From: JAASSS01 sp021767745
Lineage (GTDB): Bacteria > Pseudomonadota > Gammaproteobacteria > UBA5335
Direction of reading: 5' to 3'
Length of the DNA stretch: 64,000 nucleotides
NCBI GenBank assembly: GCA_034189165.1
Contig: JAXHVN010000034.1
Coordinates: 62,001 to 126,000, forward strand
Shown here: in pieces, positions 24,589 through 34,143 of the stretch
How the letters are laid out: every line of letters begins with the position of its first letter
How positions within the stretch are numbered: position 1 is the first letter of the stretch
Notes under the pieces: generated by a model
The model's database searches: none
What the model was told of the DNA's origin: nothing
What the model saw: only the letters and a program-made list of their open reading frames with translations
Translations under genes and position numbers: made by a program

Positions 24589-24857
24589 GCGTGGCCGGAA
24601 TGAACGGCGCCCTGCTGCTGGCCGTCCTGCTGCTGGCGCTCGCCCTGGTCACCGTGAAGTACCAGGTGCGCCAGCAATGGCTGACGCTGCACCAGGCGCG
24701 CGAGCAGGGGGATGCGCTCGACCGGCAGTGGAGCCAGCTGCTGCTCGAACAGGCGACCTGGGGCGCCGCCATCCGCGTCGAGCGCACGGCCCGCGAGCGG
24801 CTGGACATGACGATGCCGACTCCGGCCGAGACGGTGATCCTCCATGGCCGTCAATAG
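24576..24857 (+). CDS. ftsL: cell division protein FtsL
   Basis: FtsL is a bitopic inner-membrane protein that forms the FtsQLB complex and activates FtsWI. The 93 residues have a short cytoplasmic tail, one membrane helix (about 10-27, NGALLLAVLLLALALVTV) and a periplasmic coiled coil (about 29-70). FtsL sequence is poorly conserved, so the call rests on topology, size and its place between rsmH and ftsI. It overlaps both neighbours by 13-14 bases. Confidence 0.9.
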   Translation: MRGLSVAGMNGALLLAVLLLALALVTVKYQVRQQWLTLHQAREQGDALDRQWSQLLLEQATWGAAIRVERTARERLDMTMPTPAETVILHGRQ

Positions 24858-26595
24858 GCGCCGCGAGGACGTTGCCGGCCGCGCGGCGACCCGCTGGCGC
24901 TGGCGGCATCGGGCGCTGGGGCTGGTGCTGGCCGCGGCGCCGCTGGTGCTGCTCGGGCGGGCGATCCAGCTACAGGTGGTGGAAGCCGACTTCCTGCACG
25001 AGCAGGCGCGGGCGCGGCAGGAGCGGGTGTTGCCGCTGGCCGCCCACCGCGGGCTGATCGTCGACCGGCGGGGCGAGCCGCTGGCCGTGAGTACGCCCAT
25101 GGAGTCCATCTGGGCCAGCCCGCGCGAGCTGGCCGGCGAACCGGAAGCCATCGCGACGCTGGCGCGGGCGCTCGAGCGGGATCCTGCGGCCCTGGGCGAG
25201 CGGATCGAACGCTACGCCGGGCGCGAGTTCGTCTACGTCGCCCGCCACCGCGCGCCGGCGGAGGCGCAGGCGCTGCTGGCGCAGCGGCTGCCGGGGGTCT
25301 ACGCCCGCCGGGAGTATCGCCGTTACTACCCGCTCGGCGAGGTCACCGGCGCGCTGCTCGGCACCACTGATATCGACGATCGCGGGCAGTCCGGGCTGGA
25401 GCGTCTCTACGACCGGCACCTGACCGGTCGCACCGGCCGCACGCGGGTGCTGCAGGACCGCCACGGCGGCATGATCCACGAATTCGGCGAGTTGGCCGCG
25501 GCCGAGCCGGGGCGCCGTCTGGAGCTCGCGCTCGACGCGCGGCTGCAGTACGTCGCCTACCGGGCGCTGAAGGAGGCCATGGCCACGCACCGGGCGCGCA
25601 GCGGCTCGGTGGTGTTGCTCGATGTCGCCAGCGGCGGCGTGCTGGCCATGGTCAACCAGCCGGCCAGCAATCCCAACGGCCGGCGCCAGGCAGGCTGGCA
25701 GCCGGGCCGCAACCGCGCCGTCACCGATCAGTTCGAGCCTGGCTCGAGCATGAAACCGCTGATCGTCGCGACGGCGCTGGAGCACGGCGCCCTGCAGCCG
25801 CAGGCCCTGGTCGACACGCACCCGGGCTGGTTCGTGGTGCAGGGCAAGACCATCAAGGACCCGCGCGACTTCGGTGTGGTCAGCCTGGCGGAACTGCTGG
25901 CGCGATCGAGCAACGTCGGCGCCAGCAAGATCTCCCTGTCCCTGCCGCCGCAGGTGCTGCATCAGACGCTGCGCGGCTTTGGCTTTGGCGAGGCCACCGC
26001 GAGCCTGTTCCCTGGCGAGAGTGCCGGGCGGCTGGACGGCTACGATCGCTGGCGGCCGCTGCATCGGGCGACCATCGGCTATGGCTATGGCGTGTCGGTG
26101 ACGGCACTGCAGCTGGCGCAGGCCTATGCCGTGCTCGCTGCCGACGGCCTGCTGCGCCCGCCCAGCTTCCTCAAGACGCCGACCGAGCCGGCGGTGCGGG
26201 TGCTGCAGCCGGCCACGGCCAGGGCTGTGCGGGCCATGCTCGAACAGGTCGTGGCCGACGGCTCGGGCAGGGCGGCGCAGCTGCCGGGCTACCGCGTCGG
26301 CGGCAAGACCGGCACGGCGCACAAGTCGGTCGGCGGGCGCTATGACCGCAATCGCTACGTGGCCGTGTTCGCCGGTCTGGCGCCGGTGTCCGCGCCGCGG
26401 GTGGTGGCCGTGGTGATGATCGATGAACCCTCGGCCGGCCAGTACTACGGCAGCGCGGTGGCGGCGCCGGTGTTCCGGCAGGTGGTCGACGCCGCCCTGC
26501 GGCTGCTCGCCGTGCCGCCGGATGCGCTGCCGGCGCAGCCTGCGCCCGCCGCCGCGGGCCTGCTGGCGCGGCTCGAGGCGCGGGAGGCCGGATGA
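24844..26595 (+). CDS. ftsI: peptidoglycan D,D-transpeptidase FtsI (PBP3)
   Basis: FtsI is the septal class B penicillin-binding protein that cross-links new wall with FtsW. The 583 residues have an N-terminal anchor (about 24-45), a dimerisation/pedestal domain and a transpeptidase domain. The three catalytic motifs are SSMK (S301 nucleophile, K304), SSN (355-357) and KTG (488-490). The ATG overlaps ftsL by 14 bases. The stop overlaps murE as ATGA. Confidence 0.97.
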   Translation: MAVNRRREDVAGRAATRWRWRHRALGLVLAAAPLVLLGRAIQLQVVEADFLHEQARARQERVLPLAAHRGLIVDRRGEPLAVSTPMESIWASPRELAGEPEAIATLARALERDPAALGERIERYAGREFVYVARHRAPAEAQALLAQRLPGVYARREYRRYYPLGEVTGALLGTTDIDDRGQSGLERLYDRHLTGRTGRTRVLQDRHGGMIHEFGELAAAEPGRRLELALDARLQYVAYRALKEAMATHRARSGSVVLLDVASGGVLAMVNQPASNPNGRRQAGWQPGRNRAVTDQFEPGSSMKPLIVATALEHGALQPQALVDTHPGWFVVQGKTIKDPRDFGVVSLAELLARSSNVGASKISLSLPPQVLHQTLRGFGFGEATASLFPGESAGRLDGYDRWRPLHRATIGYGYGVSVTALQLAQAYAVLAADGLLRPPSFLKTPTEPAVRVLQPATARAVRAMLEQVVADGSGRAAQLPGYRVGGKTGTAHKSVGGRYDRNRYVAVFAGLAPVSAPRVVAVVMIDEPSAGQYYGSAVAAPVFRQVVDAALRLLAVPPDALPAQPAPAAAGLLARLEAREAG

Positions 26596-28085
26596 GTCCG
26601 CAGCTCCCACCCATGCCGCTCGCCAAGTTGCTGCCGGCCGCGGCGCCGGTACCGGCGCTGGCAGTGGGCGATGTCTTCCTCGATAGCCGTCAGGTGCAGC
26701 CGGGCGGGTTGTTCCTGGCGATCCCCGGCGGGCGCCAGCACGGCCTGGTCGGTGCGCCGGAGGCCGAGCGGCGGGGTGCGGTCGCGGTCGCCTACGATCC
26801 GGTCGGCGCCGCCGTGCCGCTGGCGCTGGCCCAGCGGCAGATGCGCGTGCCGCTGGTGCCGGTGGTCGGGCTGGCGGCGCAGGTGGCCGAGATCGCCCGG
26901 TGCCGGTATGGCGAACGGGTGCCGGCGCTGGTCGTCGGCGTGACGGGCACGAACGGCAAGACCACCTGCGCCTGGCTGCTGGCGCAAGCCTGGCAGGCGC
27001 TCGGCCTCGGCGGCGGCCTGATCGGCACGCTCGGCTGGGGCCGACCGGCGGCGCTCGCGCCGGCCGAGCGTACGACGCCGGATGTGGTCAGCGTGCATCG
27101 CGAGCTGGCGGCGATGGCGGCCGATGGCCTGCAGGCGGTGGCGATGGAAGTCTCCTCGCACGCGCTGGTGCAGGAGCGCGTGGCGGCAGTGCGCTTCAGC
27201 GGGGCGGCGTTCACCAACCTCAGCCACGATCATCTCGACTATCACCGCGACATCGACGACTACGCGGCCGCCAAGGCGCGCCTGTTCGCGCGGCCGGAGC
27301 TGCAGTTCGCCGTGATCAACGCGGATGATCCCTACGGCGAGCGCATGGCGGCCGAGCTCTCGCCGCTGGCCGACATCACCCGCTACTGCGCCAGCGGCCG
27401 AGCCGTGGACGGCCGGCACCTGCGCCTGAGCGCGCTGACCGCCGGGACCGGTGGGCTGACCCTGCAGGTGGAGGGCGATTTCGGTCACCTGCAGCTGGCC
27501 GCGCCGCTGCTGGGGCGCTTCAACGCGGCCAACCTGCTGGCGGTCTGCGGCGTGCTGCTCGCCGGTGGCGTTGCCCCCGCGGCGCTGGCGCCGCTGTGCC
27601 GCATCCTGCAGCCGGCCCCCGGCCGCATGCAGGCGGTGGCAGTGCCCGGCCGGCCGCTGGTGGTGATCGACTATGCCCACACGCCGGCGGCGCTCGCTGC
27701 CGCCCTGGCGGCGTGCCGCGAACATACGACTGGCCGGCTGATCTGCGTGTTCGGCTGCGGCGGCGACCGCGATCGCGCCAAGCGCCCGGCGATGGGTGCG
27801 ATCGCCGAACGGCTGGCCGACGTGCTGGTGCTCACCGACGACAACCCGCGCCGCGAGGATCCGGCCGTGATCATGGCGGAGATCCTGGCCGGCCTGCAGC
27901 GCGAGCCCTGGCGCGTGGTGCACGACCGGGCGCAGGCCATCGTCACGGCGATCGGCCTCGGTGGGCCGGGCGACGTGGTGCTGGTGGCCGGCAAGGGACA
28001 CGAGCGATATCAGGAGGTCGGCAACAGCCGTCAGCCGTTCTCCGACGCCGAGGTGGTCGCCGATGTCTTGGGGGCGGCGGCATGA
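26592..28085 (+). CDS. murE: UDP-MurNAc-L-Ala-D-Glu:meso-diaminopimelate ligase
   Basis: MurE is a cytoplasmic ATP-dependent ligase that adds the third residue of the peptidoglycan stem. In 497 residues the P-loop is GVTGTNGKTT (116-125), and the carbamylated-lysine region follows. The substrate-selecting motif DNPR (417-420) predicts meso-diaminopimelate rather than lysine. Overlaps of 4 bases with ftsI and murF indicate coupled translation. Confidence 0.97.
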   Translation: MSPQLPPMPLAKLLPAAAPVPALAVGDVFLDSRQVQPGGLFLAIPGGRQHGLVGAPEAERRGAVAVAYDPVGAAVPLALAQRQMRVPLVPVVGLAAQVAEIARCRYGERVPALVVGVTGTNGKTTCAWLLAQAWQALGLGGGLIGTLGWGRPAALAPAERTTPDVVSVHRELAAMAADGLQAVAMEVSSHALVQERVAAVRFSGAAFTNLSHDHLDYHRDIDDYAAAKARLFARPELQFAVINADDPYGERMAAELSPLADITRYCASGRAVDGRHLRLSALTAGTGGLTLQVEGDFGHLQLAAPLLGRFNAANLLAVCGVLLAGGVAPAALAPLCRILQPAPGRMQAVAVPGRPLVVIDYAHTPAALAAALAACREHTTGRLICVFGCGGDRDRAKRPAMGAIAERLADVLVLTDDNPRREDPAVIMAEILAGLQREPWRVVHDRAQAIVTAIGLGGPGDVVLVAGKGHERYQEVGNSRQPFSDAEVVADVLGAAA

Positions 28086-29437
28086 TCAGCGGCCGGCTGA
28101 GCGAGTTCGCCCGCGGCATCGAGGCCCGGCTGGTCGGCGCGGATGCCGTGTTCACGGGCGTCGCCATCGACAGCCGCCGGCTCACGCCCGGCAACCTGTT
28201 CGTGGCGCTGCCCGGCACGCGCGTGGACGGTCATGACTACCTGGCCGCCGCCGCCGAGGCCGGTGCGGCCGCCAGCCTCTCACGCCCGCCGGGCGGCGCG
28301 CTGCCGGCGCTGGTGACCACCGAGCCCGCCGACGCGCTGGCCGCGCTGGCCAGCCTCTGGCGGGCGCGCTTCGAGCTGCCGGTGGTCGGCGTCACTGGCA
28401 GCAACGGCAAGACGACCGTCAAGGAGATGATCGCCGCCATCCTCGCCCGACGCGGCCCGGTGCTGGCCACGCAGGGCAATCTCAACAACGCCCTGGGCGT
28501 GCCGCTGACGCTGGCCCGGCTGGAGGCCGCCCACGTGGCGGCGGTGATCGAGATGGGCGCGAGCGGCCCGGGCGAGATCGCCACCCTGGCGGGCTGGGCA
28601 CGGCCGCAGGTGGCGGTGGTGACCAACGCCGGGCCGGCGCACCTGGAGGGCTTCGGCAGCATTGCCGGCGTGGCGCGGTCGAAGGGCGAGATCTACGAGG
28701 CACTGCCGGCCGAGGGCACGGCGGTGATCAATGCCGACGACGCCTATGCGCCGCTGTGGCGTTCCCTGGCGGCGCCGCGCCGTTGTCTGCGCTTCGGGCG
28801 GACCGGGCGGGCCGACATCCGGCTGCTTGATGCCGGCCCCGGCAGCGCCGAGGCCAGCCAGCGCTTCCGCCTGCAGACGCCGGCCGGCGAGCTCGAGGGG
28901 GAGCTGCCGCTGCCCGGTGAGCACAACCTGCACAACGCCATGGCTGCGGTCGCGGTGGCCATCGCGCTGGACGTTGAGCCGGCGCAGATCATCACCGGCC
29001 TCGCGACCGTGCGCCTGCCGGGCGGACGCCTGGCGATGCGCGCCGGCGTCGGTGGCCTGCGGCTGATCGACGACAGCTACAACGCCAATCCCGCCTCGGT
29101 ACTGGCCGCCGCCGACGTGCTGGCGGGGCTGCCCGGCCCGCGCTGGCTGGCGCTCGGCGAACTCGCCGAACTCGGCGGGGAGGGGCCGGCGCTGATGGCC
29201 GAACTCGGCCGGCAGTTGCGCGAGCGGGGCGTGGAGCGGCTGTTCGCGACCGGTGGCCAGGCGGCGGCGCTGGCCGGCGCCTTCGGCGCCGAGGCGGTGG
29301 CCTGCGAGAACGTGGCGGCGCTGATCGACGCCGTGCGGGAGGCGCTGGCCGCCGAATCGGGTGCGCCGGTGCTGCTGGTCAAGGGATCACGAGCCGGGCG
29401 CATGGAACGGGTCACCACGGCACTCGCCAGGGAGTAG
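28082..29437 (+). CDS. murF: UDP-MurNAc-tripeptide:D-Ala-D-Ala ligase
   Basis: MurF attaches D-Ala-D-Ala to complete the cytoplasmic pentapeptide precursor. The 451 residues show GVTGSNGKTTVKEMI (P-loop), QGNLNNALGVPLTL, EMGASGPGEI and DSYNANPASVLAA, all typical of MurF. The ATG at 28082 overlaps the murE stop. The frame stays open further upstream only as murE shadow. Confidence 0.97.
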   Translation: MISGRLSEFARGIEARLVGADAVFTGVAIDSRRLTPGNLFVALPGTRVDGHDYLAAAAEAGAAASLSRPPGGALPALVTTEPADALAALASLWRARFELPVVGVTGSNGKTTVKEMIAAILARRGPVLATQGNLNNALGVPLTLARLEAAHVAAVIEMGASGPGEIATLAGWARPQVAVVTNAGPAHLEGFGSIAGVARSKGEIYEALPAEGTAVINADDAYAPLWRSLAAPRRCLRFGRTGRADIRLLDAGPGSAEASQRFRLQTPAGELEGELPLPGEHNLHNAMAAVAVAIALDVEPAQIITGLATVRLPGGRLAMRAGVGGLRLIDDSYNANPASVLAAADVLAGLPGPRWLALGELAELGGEGPALMAELGRQLRERGVERLFATGGQAAALAGAFGAEAVACENVAALIDAVREALAAESGAPVLLVKGSRAGRMERVTTALARE

Positions 29438-29442
29438 CGGGC

Positions 29443-30525
29443 TTGCTCTATCACCTCAGCCAACTGTTGTTGCCGTATCAGAGCGCGTTCAACGCGTTCG
29501 GCTACATCAGTCTGCGCACGATTCTGGCGACGCTGACGGCGCTGGGCCTCAGCCTGCTGGTGGGGCCGCGGGCGATCGAGCGGCTGACGCGGCATCAGAT
29601 CGGCCAGCAGATCCGCGACGACGGCCCGGCGAGCCACCTGAGCAAGGCCGGTACGCCGACCATGGGCGGCGGCCTGATCCTGCTGGCGATCGCCGCCGCC
29701 ACCCTGCTGTGGGCGGACCTGACCAACCGCTATGTCTGGACGGTGCTGCTGACCACGCTGGCGTTCGGCCTGATCGGCGGGCTGGACGACTATCTCAAGC
29801 TGAGCCGCCGCCAGAGTCAGGGCCTGACGGCGCGGCAGAAATATCTGGCGCAGTCGGCCGTGGCCACGGTGGTGGCGATCTGGCTGTACCTGTCGGCCCC
29901 GACGGTGACCGAGACGACGCTGATCGTGCCGTTCTTCAAGAGCGTCGCCATCCCGCTCGGGCTGCTGTTCATCCCCTTCGTCTACTTCGTCATCGTCGGC
30001 ACCAGCAACGCGGTGAACCTCACCGACGGCCTCGACGGGCTGGCGATCATGCCGACCGTGTTGGTCGCCGGCGGCATGGCGCTGCTGGCCTACACCTCCG
30101 GCAACATCCGCCTCGCCGAGTATCTGGCGGTGCCCTACGTGCCCGGCGCCGGCGAGGTGGTGATCCTGTGCGGGGCGATCGTCGGCGCCGGTCTCGGCTT
30201 CCTGTGGTTCAACACCTATCCGGCGATGGTGTTCATGGGCGATGTCGGTGCGCTGGCCCTGGGCGCGGCCCTCGGCACGATCGCCGTGGTCGTCCGCCAG
30301 GAACTGGTGCTGGCGATCATGGGCGGCGTGTTCGTGGTCGAAACGCTCTCGGTGATCGTGCAGGTGGCAAGCTTCAAGCTCACCGGCCGGCGCGTCTTTC
30401 GCATGGCGCCGCTGCATCACCACTACGAGCTCAAGGGTTGGCCCGAGCCCCGGGTCATTGTGCGGTTCTGGATCATCACCGTGATGCTGGTGCTGATCGG
30501 CCTGGCGACGTTGAAGCTGCGATGA
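29443..30525 (+). CDS. mraY: phospho-N-acetylmuramoyl-pentapeptide transferase
   Basis: MraY is an integral membrane enzyme making lipid I from UDP-MurNAc-pentapeptide and undecaprenyl phosphate. The 360 residues form about ten helices with the catalytic aspartate motifs GGLDDYLKL and NLTDGLDGLAI, and the cytoplasmic HHHYELKGW. The start is TTG at 29443 with GGAG 8 bases upstream; no ATG gives the family N terminus. It overlaps murD by 4 bases. Confidence 0.97.
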   Translation: MLYHLSQLLLPYQSAFNAFGYISLRTILATLTALGLSLLVGPRAIERLTRHQIGQQIRDDGPASHLSKAGTPTMGGGLILLAIAAATLLWADLTNRYVWTVLLTTLAFGLIGGLDDYLKLSRRQSQGLTARQKYLAQSAVATVVAIWLYLSAPTVTETTLIVPFFKSVAIPLGLLFIPFVYFVIVGTSNAVNLTDGLDGLAIMPTVLVAGGMALLAYTSGNIRLAEYLAVPYVPGAGEVVILCGAIVGAGLGFLWFNTYPAMVFMGDVGALALGAALGTIAVVVRQELVLAIMGGVFVVETLSVIVQVASFKLTGRRVFRMAPLHHHYELKGWPEPRVIVRFWIITVMLVLIGLATLKLR

Positions 30526-31889
30526 GCGGGGCCAGCCGCCAGAGCGAACTGCCGACGCTGGTGCTGGGCCTGGGCGCCAGCGGCCTGGCGGCGATCGGCC
30601 ACCTGCGGGCCCGGGGCGTGCCGGTGCGGGCGGCCGACAGCCGTCCTGCGCCGCCCGGGCTGGCCGCAGTGCGCGAGCGCTGGCCGGAGGTGGCGGTGCG
30701 GCTGGGGCCGCTCGGGAGCGAGCTGCTCGAGGGCATCGGGCGCATCGTGCTCTCGCCGGGGCTGTCGATCGACGCGCCGGTGATCACCATGGCCGCCGCG
30801 GCCGGCATCCCCGTGGTCGGCGAGCTGGAGCTGTTCGCACAGGCGGCGCAGGCACCGATCGCGGCCATCACCGGCACCAACGGCAAGAGCACCGTGACCA
30901 CGCTGCTGGGCGAGATGGCCCGCGCCGCGGGCGTGCGCGTGGCGGTGGGCGGCAATCTGGGTCCGCCGGCGCTCGAGCTGCTCCATCCGGACGTGGCGCT
31001 CTACGTGCTGGAGGTGTCGAGTTTTCAGCTCGAGGCCGCGCCCTCGCTGCGGGTGGCCGCCGGCGCCGTGCTGAACGTCACCGCCGATCACCTGGATCGC
31101 CATGGCGAGCTGGCCCGTTACGCCGCGCTCAAGCGCCGGCTGCTCGAGTGTGCCGAGGTCGCGGTGCTCAACGCCGACGATCCGGTGGTGGCCGCCATGG
31201 CCGAGGTGCTGGACCCACGGATCGCGCGGCTGTGGTTCACCGCCGCCGCGCCGGACGATGCCGCCCACTTCGGTATTCGCCGGCACGGCGGCGATCGGCT
31301 GCTCTGCCAGGGTGCGGCCCGGCTGCTGCCGACCGCGGCGCTGGGAATCACCGGCCGGCACAACGAACAGAACGTGCTCGCCGCCTGGGCACTGGCCGAG
31401 GCCCTGCACGGGGTGGTCGACATCGCGCCGGCGGCCCGACAGGCAGCGGCCCAGCGTTTCACCGGGCTGGCGCACCGGTTGCAGCCGGTCGCCCAGCGGC
31501 AGGGGCTGCGCTTCATCGACGACTCCAAGGGCACCAACGTCGGCGCCACCGCCGCGGCACTCGAGGGTCTGGATACGCCGGTGGTGCTGATCGCCGGTGG
31601 GCAGGCGAAGGGGCAGGAGGTGGGCGAGCTGCGTGAGCCGCTCGCGCGGCGCGTGCGGGCGGCGGTGCTGATCGGGCAGGATGCGCCGCTGCTGGCCGCC
31701 GCCTGGGCCGGGGTTGTACCGGTGGTGTTCGCGGCCGACATGGCCGGCGCCGTGACCGCCGCTGCGGCGTTGGCACGCCCGGGCGATACCGTGCTGCTTT
31801 CGCCGGCCTGCGCCAGCCTCGACATGTTCACCGACTATCGCGACCGCGGCGCTGCCTTCGCCCGGGCCGTGGCGGAGCTGCCCGCATGA
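30522..31889 (+). CDS. murD: UDP-MurNAc-L-alanine:D-glutamate ligase
   Basis: MurD adds D-Glu, the second stem residue. The 455 residues comprise a Rossmann N domain (TLVLGLGASGLAAIGHL), the ATP site ITGTNGKSTVTTLLGEM, and the C-terminal ligase domain with DDSKGTNVGATAAAL and LLSPACASLDMFTDYRDRG. The ATG overlaps the mraY stop, and the gene overlaps ftsW by 4 bases. Confidence 0.97.
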   Translation: MSGASRQSELPTLVLGLGASGLAAIGHLRARGVPVRAADSRPAPPGLAAVRERWPEVAVRLGPLGSELLEGIGRIVLSPGLSIDAPVITMAAAAGIPVVGELELFAQAAQAPIAAITGTNGKSTVTTLLGEMARAAGVRVAVGGNLGPPALELLHPDVALYVLEVSSFQLEAAPSLRVAAGAVLNVTADHLDRHGELARYAALKRRLLECAEVAVLNADDPVVAAMAEVLDPRIARLWFTAAAPDDAAHFGIRRHGGDRLLCQGAARLLPTAALGITGRHNEQNVLAAWALAEALHGVVDIAPAARQAAAQRFTGLAHRLQPVAQRQGLRFIDDSKGTNVGATAAALEGLDTPVVLIAGGQAKGQEVGELREPLARRVRAAVLIGQDAPLLAAAWAGVVPVVFAADMAGAVTAAAALARPGDTVLLSPACASLDMFTDYRDRGAAFARAVAELPA

Positions 31890-33058
31890 GCGTGGCACGC
31901 CCGGTGCCGACGGCGCGGCCCGCATCGCCGGCCCTCGCGCTGCCCGGGGCGCTGCAGGTGCTGCTCGCCGCCGCCGCCGTGCTGCTGGTGCTGGGGCTGG
32001 TGTTCGTCGCCTCTGCCTCCATGCCGTACGCTCAGGCCCACGGCGGCGATCCGTATCACTATCTGGTGCGGCAGACGATCTACGCGGCGCTCGGGCTTGG
32101 CCTGGGTGCCATCGTCGCCGCCACGCCAGTTGGCCTCTGGGAGCGACATGCCGTGGCGCTCCTGGCCGGGGCGCTGCTGTTGTTGCTGGCGGTGCTGGTG
32201 CCGGGGCTGGGCGTGGAGGTCAACGGCGCCCGCCGCTGGCTCGACCTCGGCATCGTACGCCTGCAGGCATCGGAGCCCGCGCGTCTGCTGCTGGTGCTCT
32301 ACGTGGCCGGCTTCCTGTTCCGCCGGCAGGCGACGCTGCTCTCCCGTGCCGGCACGCTCGCACCACTGCTGGCGGTACTGGCGCTGGCGGCGGTGCTGCT
32401 GCTGGCGGAGCCGGACTTCGGTGCGGTGGTGGTGCTGGCCGGTACGGTGCTGGCGATGTGCTTCATGGCCGGCGTGCCGCTGTTCGCCTTCCTCGGCCTG
32501 CTGAGCGCGCTCGGCGGCGCCTTCTGGCTGCTGGTGGCGCTCTCGCCCTACCGCCTGCAGCGGTTGCTGGCCTTCCAGGATCCGTGGACTGACCCGTTCG
32601 GCGACAGCTACCAGCTGGTGCAGTCGCTGATCGCCATCGGCAGCGGTGGCTGGCTGGGTCGCGGACTCGGCGAGGGCGTGCAGAAGATGAGCTACCTGCC
32701 CGAGGCGCACACCGACTTCATCTTCGCCATCCTGGCCGAGGAACTCGGCCTGCTCGGCGTGGTGCTGGTACTGGGGCTGTTCTCGGCCCTGATCTGGGCA
32801 GGACTGGCCATCGCCGATGCCGCCGCCCGGCGGCAGCAGTGGTTCGGCGCCTACCTGGCCGGCGGACTCACCGCCTGGCTGGCGCTGCAGGTAACGATCA
32901 ATCTCGGCGTGAACATGGGGCTGCTGCCGACCAAGGGGCTCACGCTGCCGCTGCTGAGCTACGGCGGCAGCAGCCTGCTGGTGGTGTGCGCGATGCTCGG
33001 CCTGCTTTGGCGCGTGGGCTGGGAAGCCGCGCGGGCGCCGGCGGAGGCGCAGGCATGA
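31886..33058 (+). CDS. ftsW: septal peptidoglycan glycosyltransferase FtsW
   Basis: FtsW is a SEDS-family polymerase that works with FtsI at the septum. The 390 residues hold about ten hydrophobic helices with VNGARRWLDLG, the catalytic-region aspartate in LLAEPDFGAVVVL, and the SEDS signature PEAHTDFIFAILAEELGL and LLPTKGLTLPLLSYGGSSL. It lies between murD and murG, each with a 4-base overlap. These lie in the established ftsI-murEF-mraY-murD-ftsW order. Confidence 0.97.
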   Translation: MSVARPVPTARPASPALALPGALQVLLAAAAVLLVLGLVFVASASMPYAQAHGGDPYHYLVRQTIYAALGLGLGAIVAATPVGLWERHAVALLAGALLLLLAVLVPGLGVEVNGARRWLDLGIVRLQASEPARLLLVLYVAGFLFRRQATLLSRAGTLAPLLAVLALAAVLLLAEPDFGAVVVLAGTVLAMCFMAGVPLFAFLGLLSALGGAFWLLVALSPYRLQRLLAFQDPWTDPFGDSYQLVQSLIAIGSGGWLGRGLGEGVQKMSYLPEAHTDFIFAILAEELGLLGVVLVLGLFSALIWAGLAIADAAARRQQWFGAYLAGGLTAWLALQVTINLGVNMGLLPTKGLTLPLLSYGGSSLLVVCAMLGLLWRVGWEAARAPAEAQA

Positions 33059-34143
33059 GTGCGCCGTTCCTGCTGATGGCCGGCGGCACCGGCGGGCATG
33101 TCTTCCCGGCGCTGGCGGTGGCGGCGGAGCTGCAGGCACGTGGGCGGCAGGTGCATTGGCTCGGCAGTCGCCACGGCATGGAGAACCGGCTGGTGCCTGC
33201 CGCCGGCTATCCCTTCAGTCCGATCCGCGTGCGCGGCCTGCGGGGCCGTGGCCGCCTGAGCCTGCTGGCAGCGCCGGGCCGGCTGTCGGTGGCGCTGGCC
33301 GAGGCGCTGGCGGTGGTGGGGCGCGTGCGACCGGCGGCGGTGCTCGGCATGGGGGGTTTCGCCGCCGGGCCCGGCGCCGTGGCGGCCCGCCTGCTCGGCC
33401 GGCCGCTGGTGGTGCACGAGCAGAACGCCGTCGCCGGAATGACCAACCGCTGGTGTGCACGCCTCGCCGACCGGGTGCTGGCGGCCTTCCCCGGCGCTTT
33501 CGGCAGCGAGATCACCTGCACGATCGTCGGCAACCCGGTCCGCCGCGAGATCGCCGCGCTGGCGCCGCCGGAGGTCCGCTTCGCCGAACGCAGCGGCTCG
33601 CTGCGGCTGCTGGTGCTCGGCGGCAGCCAGGGAGCGGCGGCGCTGAACGAGCGGGTGCCGGCGGCGCTGGCCCGGCTGCGGGCCGCAGGCGCGCCGGACG
33701 TGGTGGTGCGCCATCAGGCCGGTGGCGGGCAGCTCGAGCCGGCGCGGGCGGCCTATCGCCAGGCGCAGCTGCCGTTCGAGCCCGAACCGTTCATCGAGGA
33801 CATGGCGGCGGCCTACGGCTGGGCGGATCTGGTGATCTGCCGCAGCGGCGCGCTGACGGTGGCCGAGCTTGCCGCGGCCGGCGTCGGCGCGCTGATGGTG
33901 CCGTTCCCCCATGCGGTGGACGACCATCAGACCCGCAACGCGGCCTATCTCGCCGAGGCCGGCGCGGGGCGGATCCTGCCGCAGGCCGAACTGGATGCCG
34001 AGCGGCTGGCGGCCGAGCTGGCGCCGCTGCTCGCCGATCGCGCGGCGCTCACGGCGATGGCGGTGGCGGCGCGGCGTCAGGCACATCCGCAGGCGACCGC
34101 CGCGGTGGCCGATGCCCTGCTGGCCATGGAGGCCGGCCGATGA
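33055..34143 (+). CDS. murG: lipid II synthase MurG (GlcNAc transferase)
   Basis: MurG is a peripheral membrane glycosyltransferase that adds GlcNAc to lipid I. The 362 residues show the N-terminal glycine loop AGGTGGHVFPAL, GMGGFAAGPG, HEQNAVAGMTNR and the C-domain donor site GGSQGAAALNE and CRSGALTVAELAAAG. The start is ATG 33055, overlapping ftsW by 4 bases. The stop overlaps murC by 4. Confidence 0.97.
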   Translation: MSAPFLLMAGGTGGHVFPALAVAAELQARGRQVHWLGSRHGMENRLVPAAGYPFSPIRVRGLRGRGRLSLLAAPGRLSVALAEALAVVGRVRPAAVLGMGGFAAGPGAVAARLLGRPLVVHEQNAVAGMTNRWCARLADRVLAAFPGAFGSEITCTIVGNPVRREIAALAPPEVRFAERSGSLRLLVLGGSQGAAALNERVPAALARLRAAGAPDVVVRHQAGGGQLEPARAAYRQAQLPFEPEPFIEDMAAAYGWADLVICRSGALTVAELAAAGVGALMVPFPHAVDDHQTRNAAYLAEAGAGRILPQAELDAERLAAELAPLLADRAALTAMAVAARRQAHPQATAAVADALLAMEAGR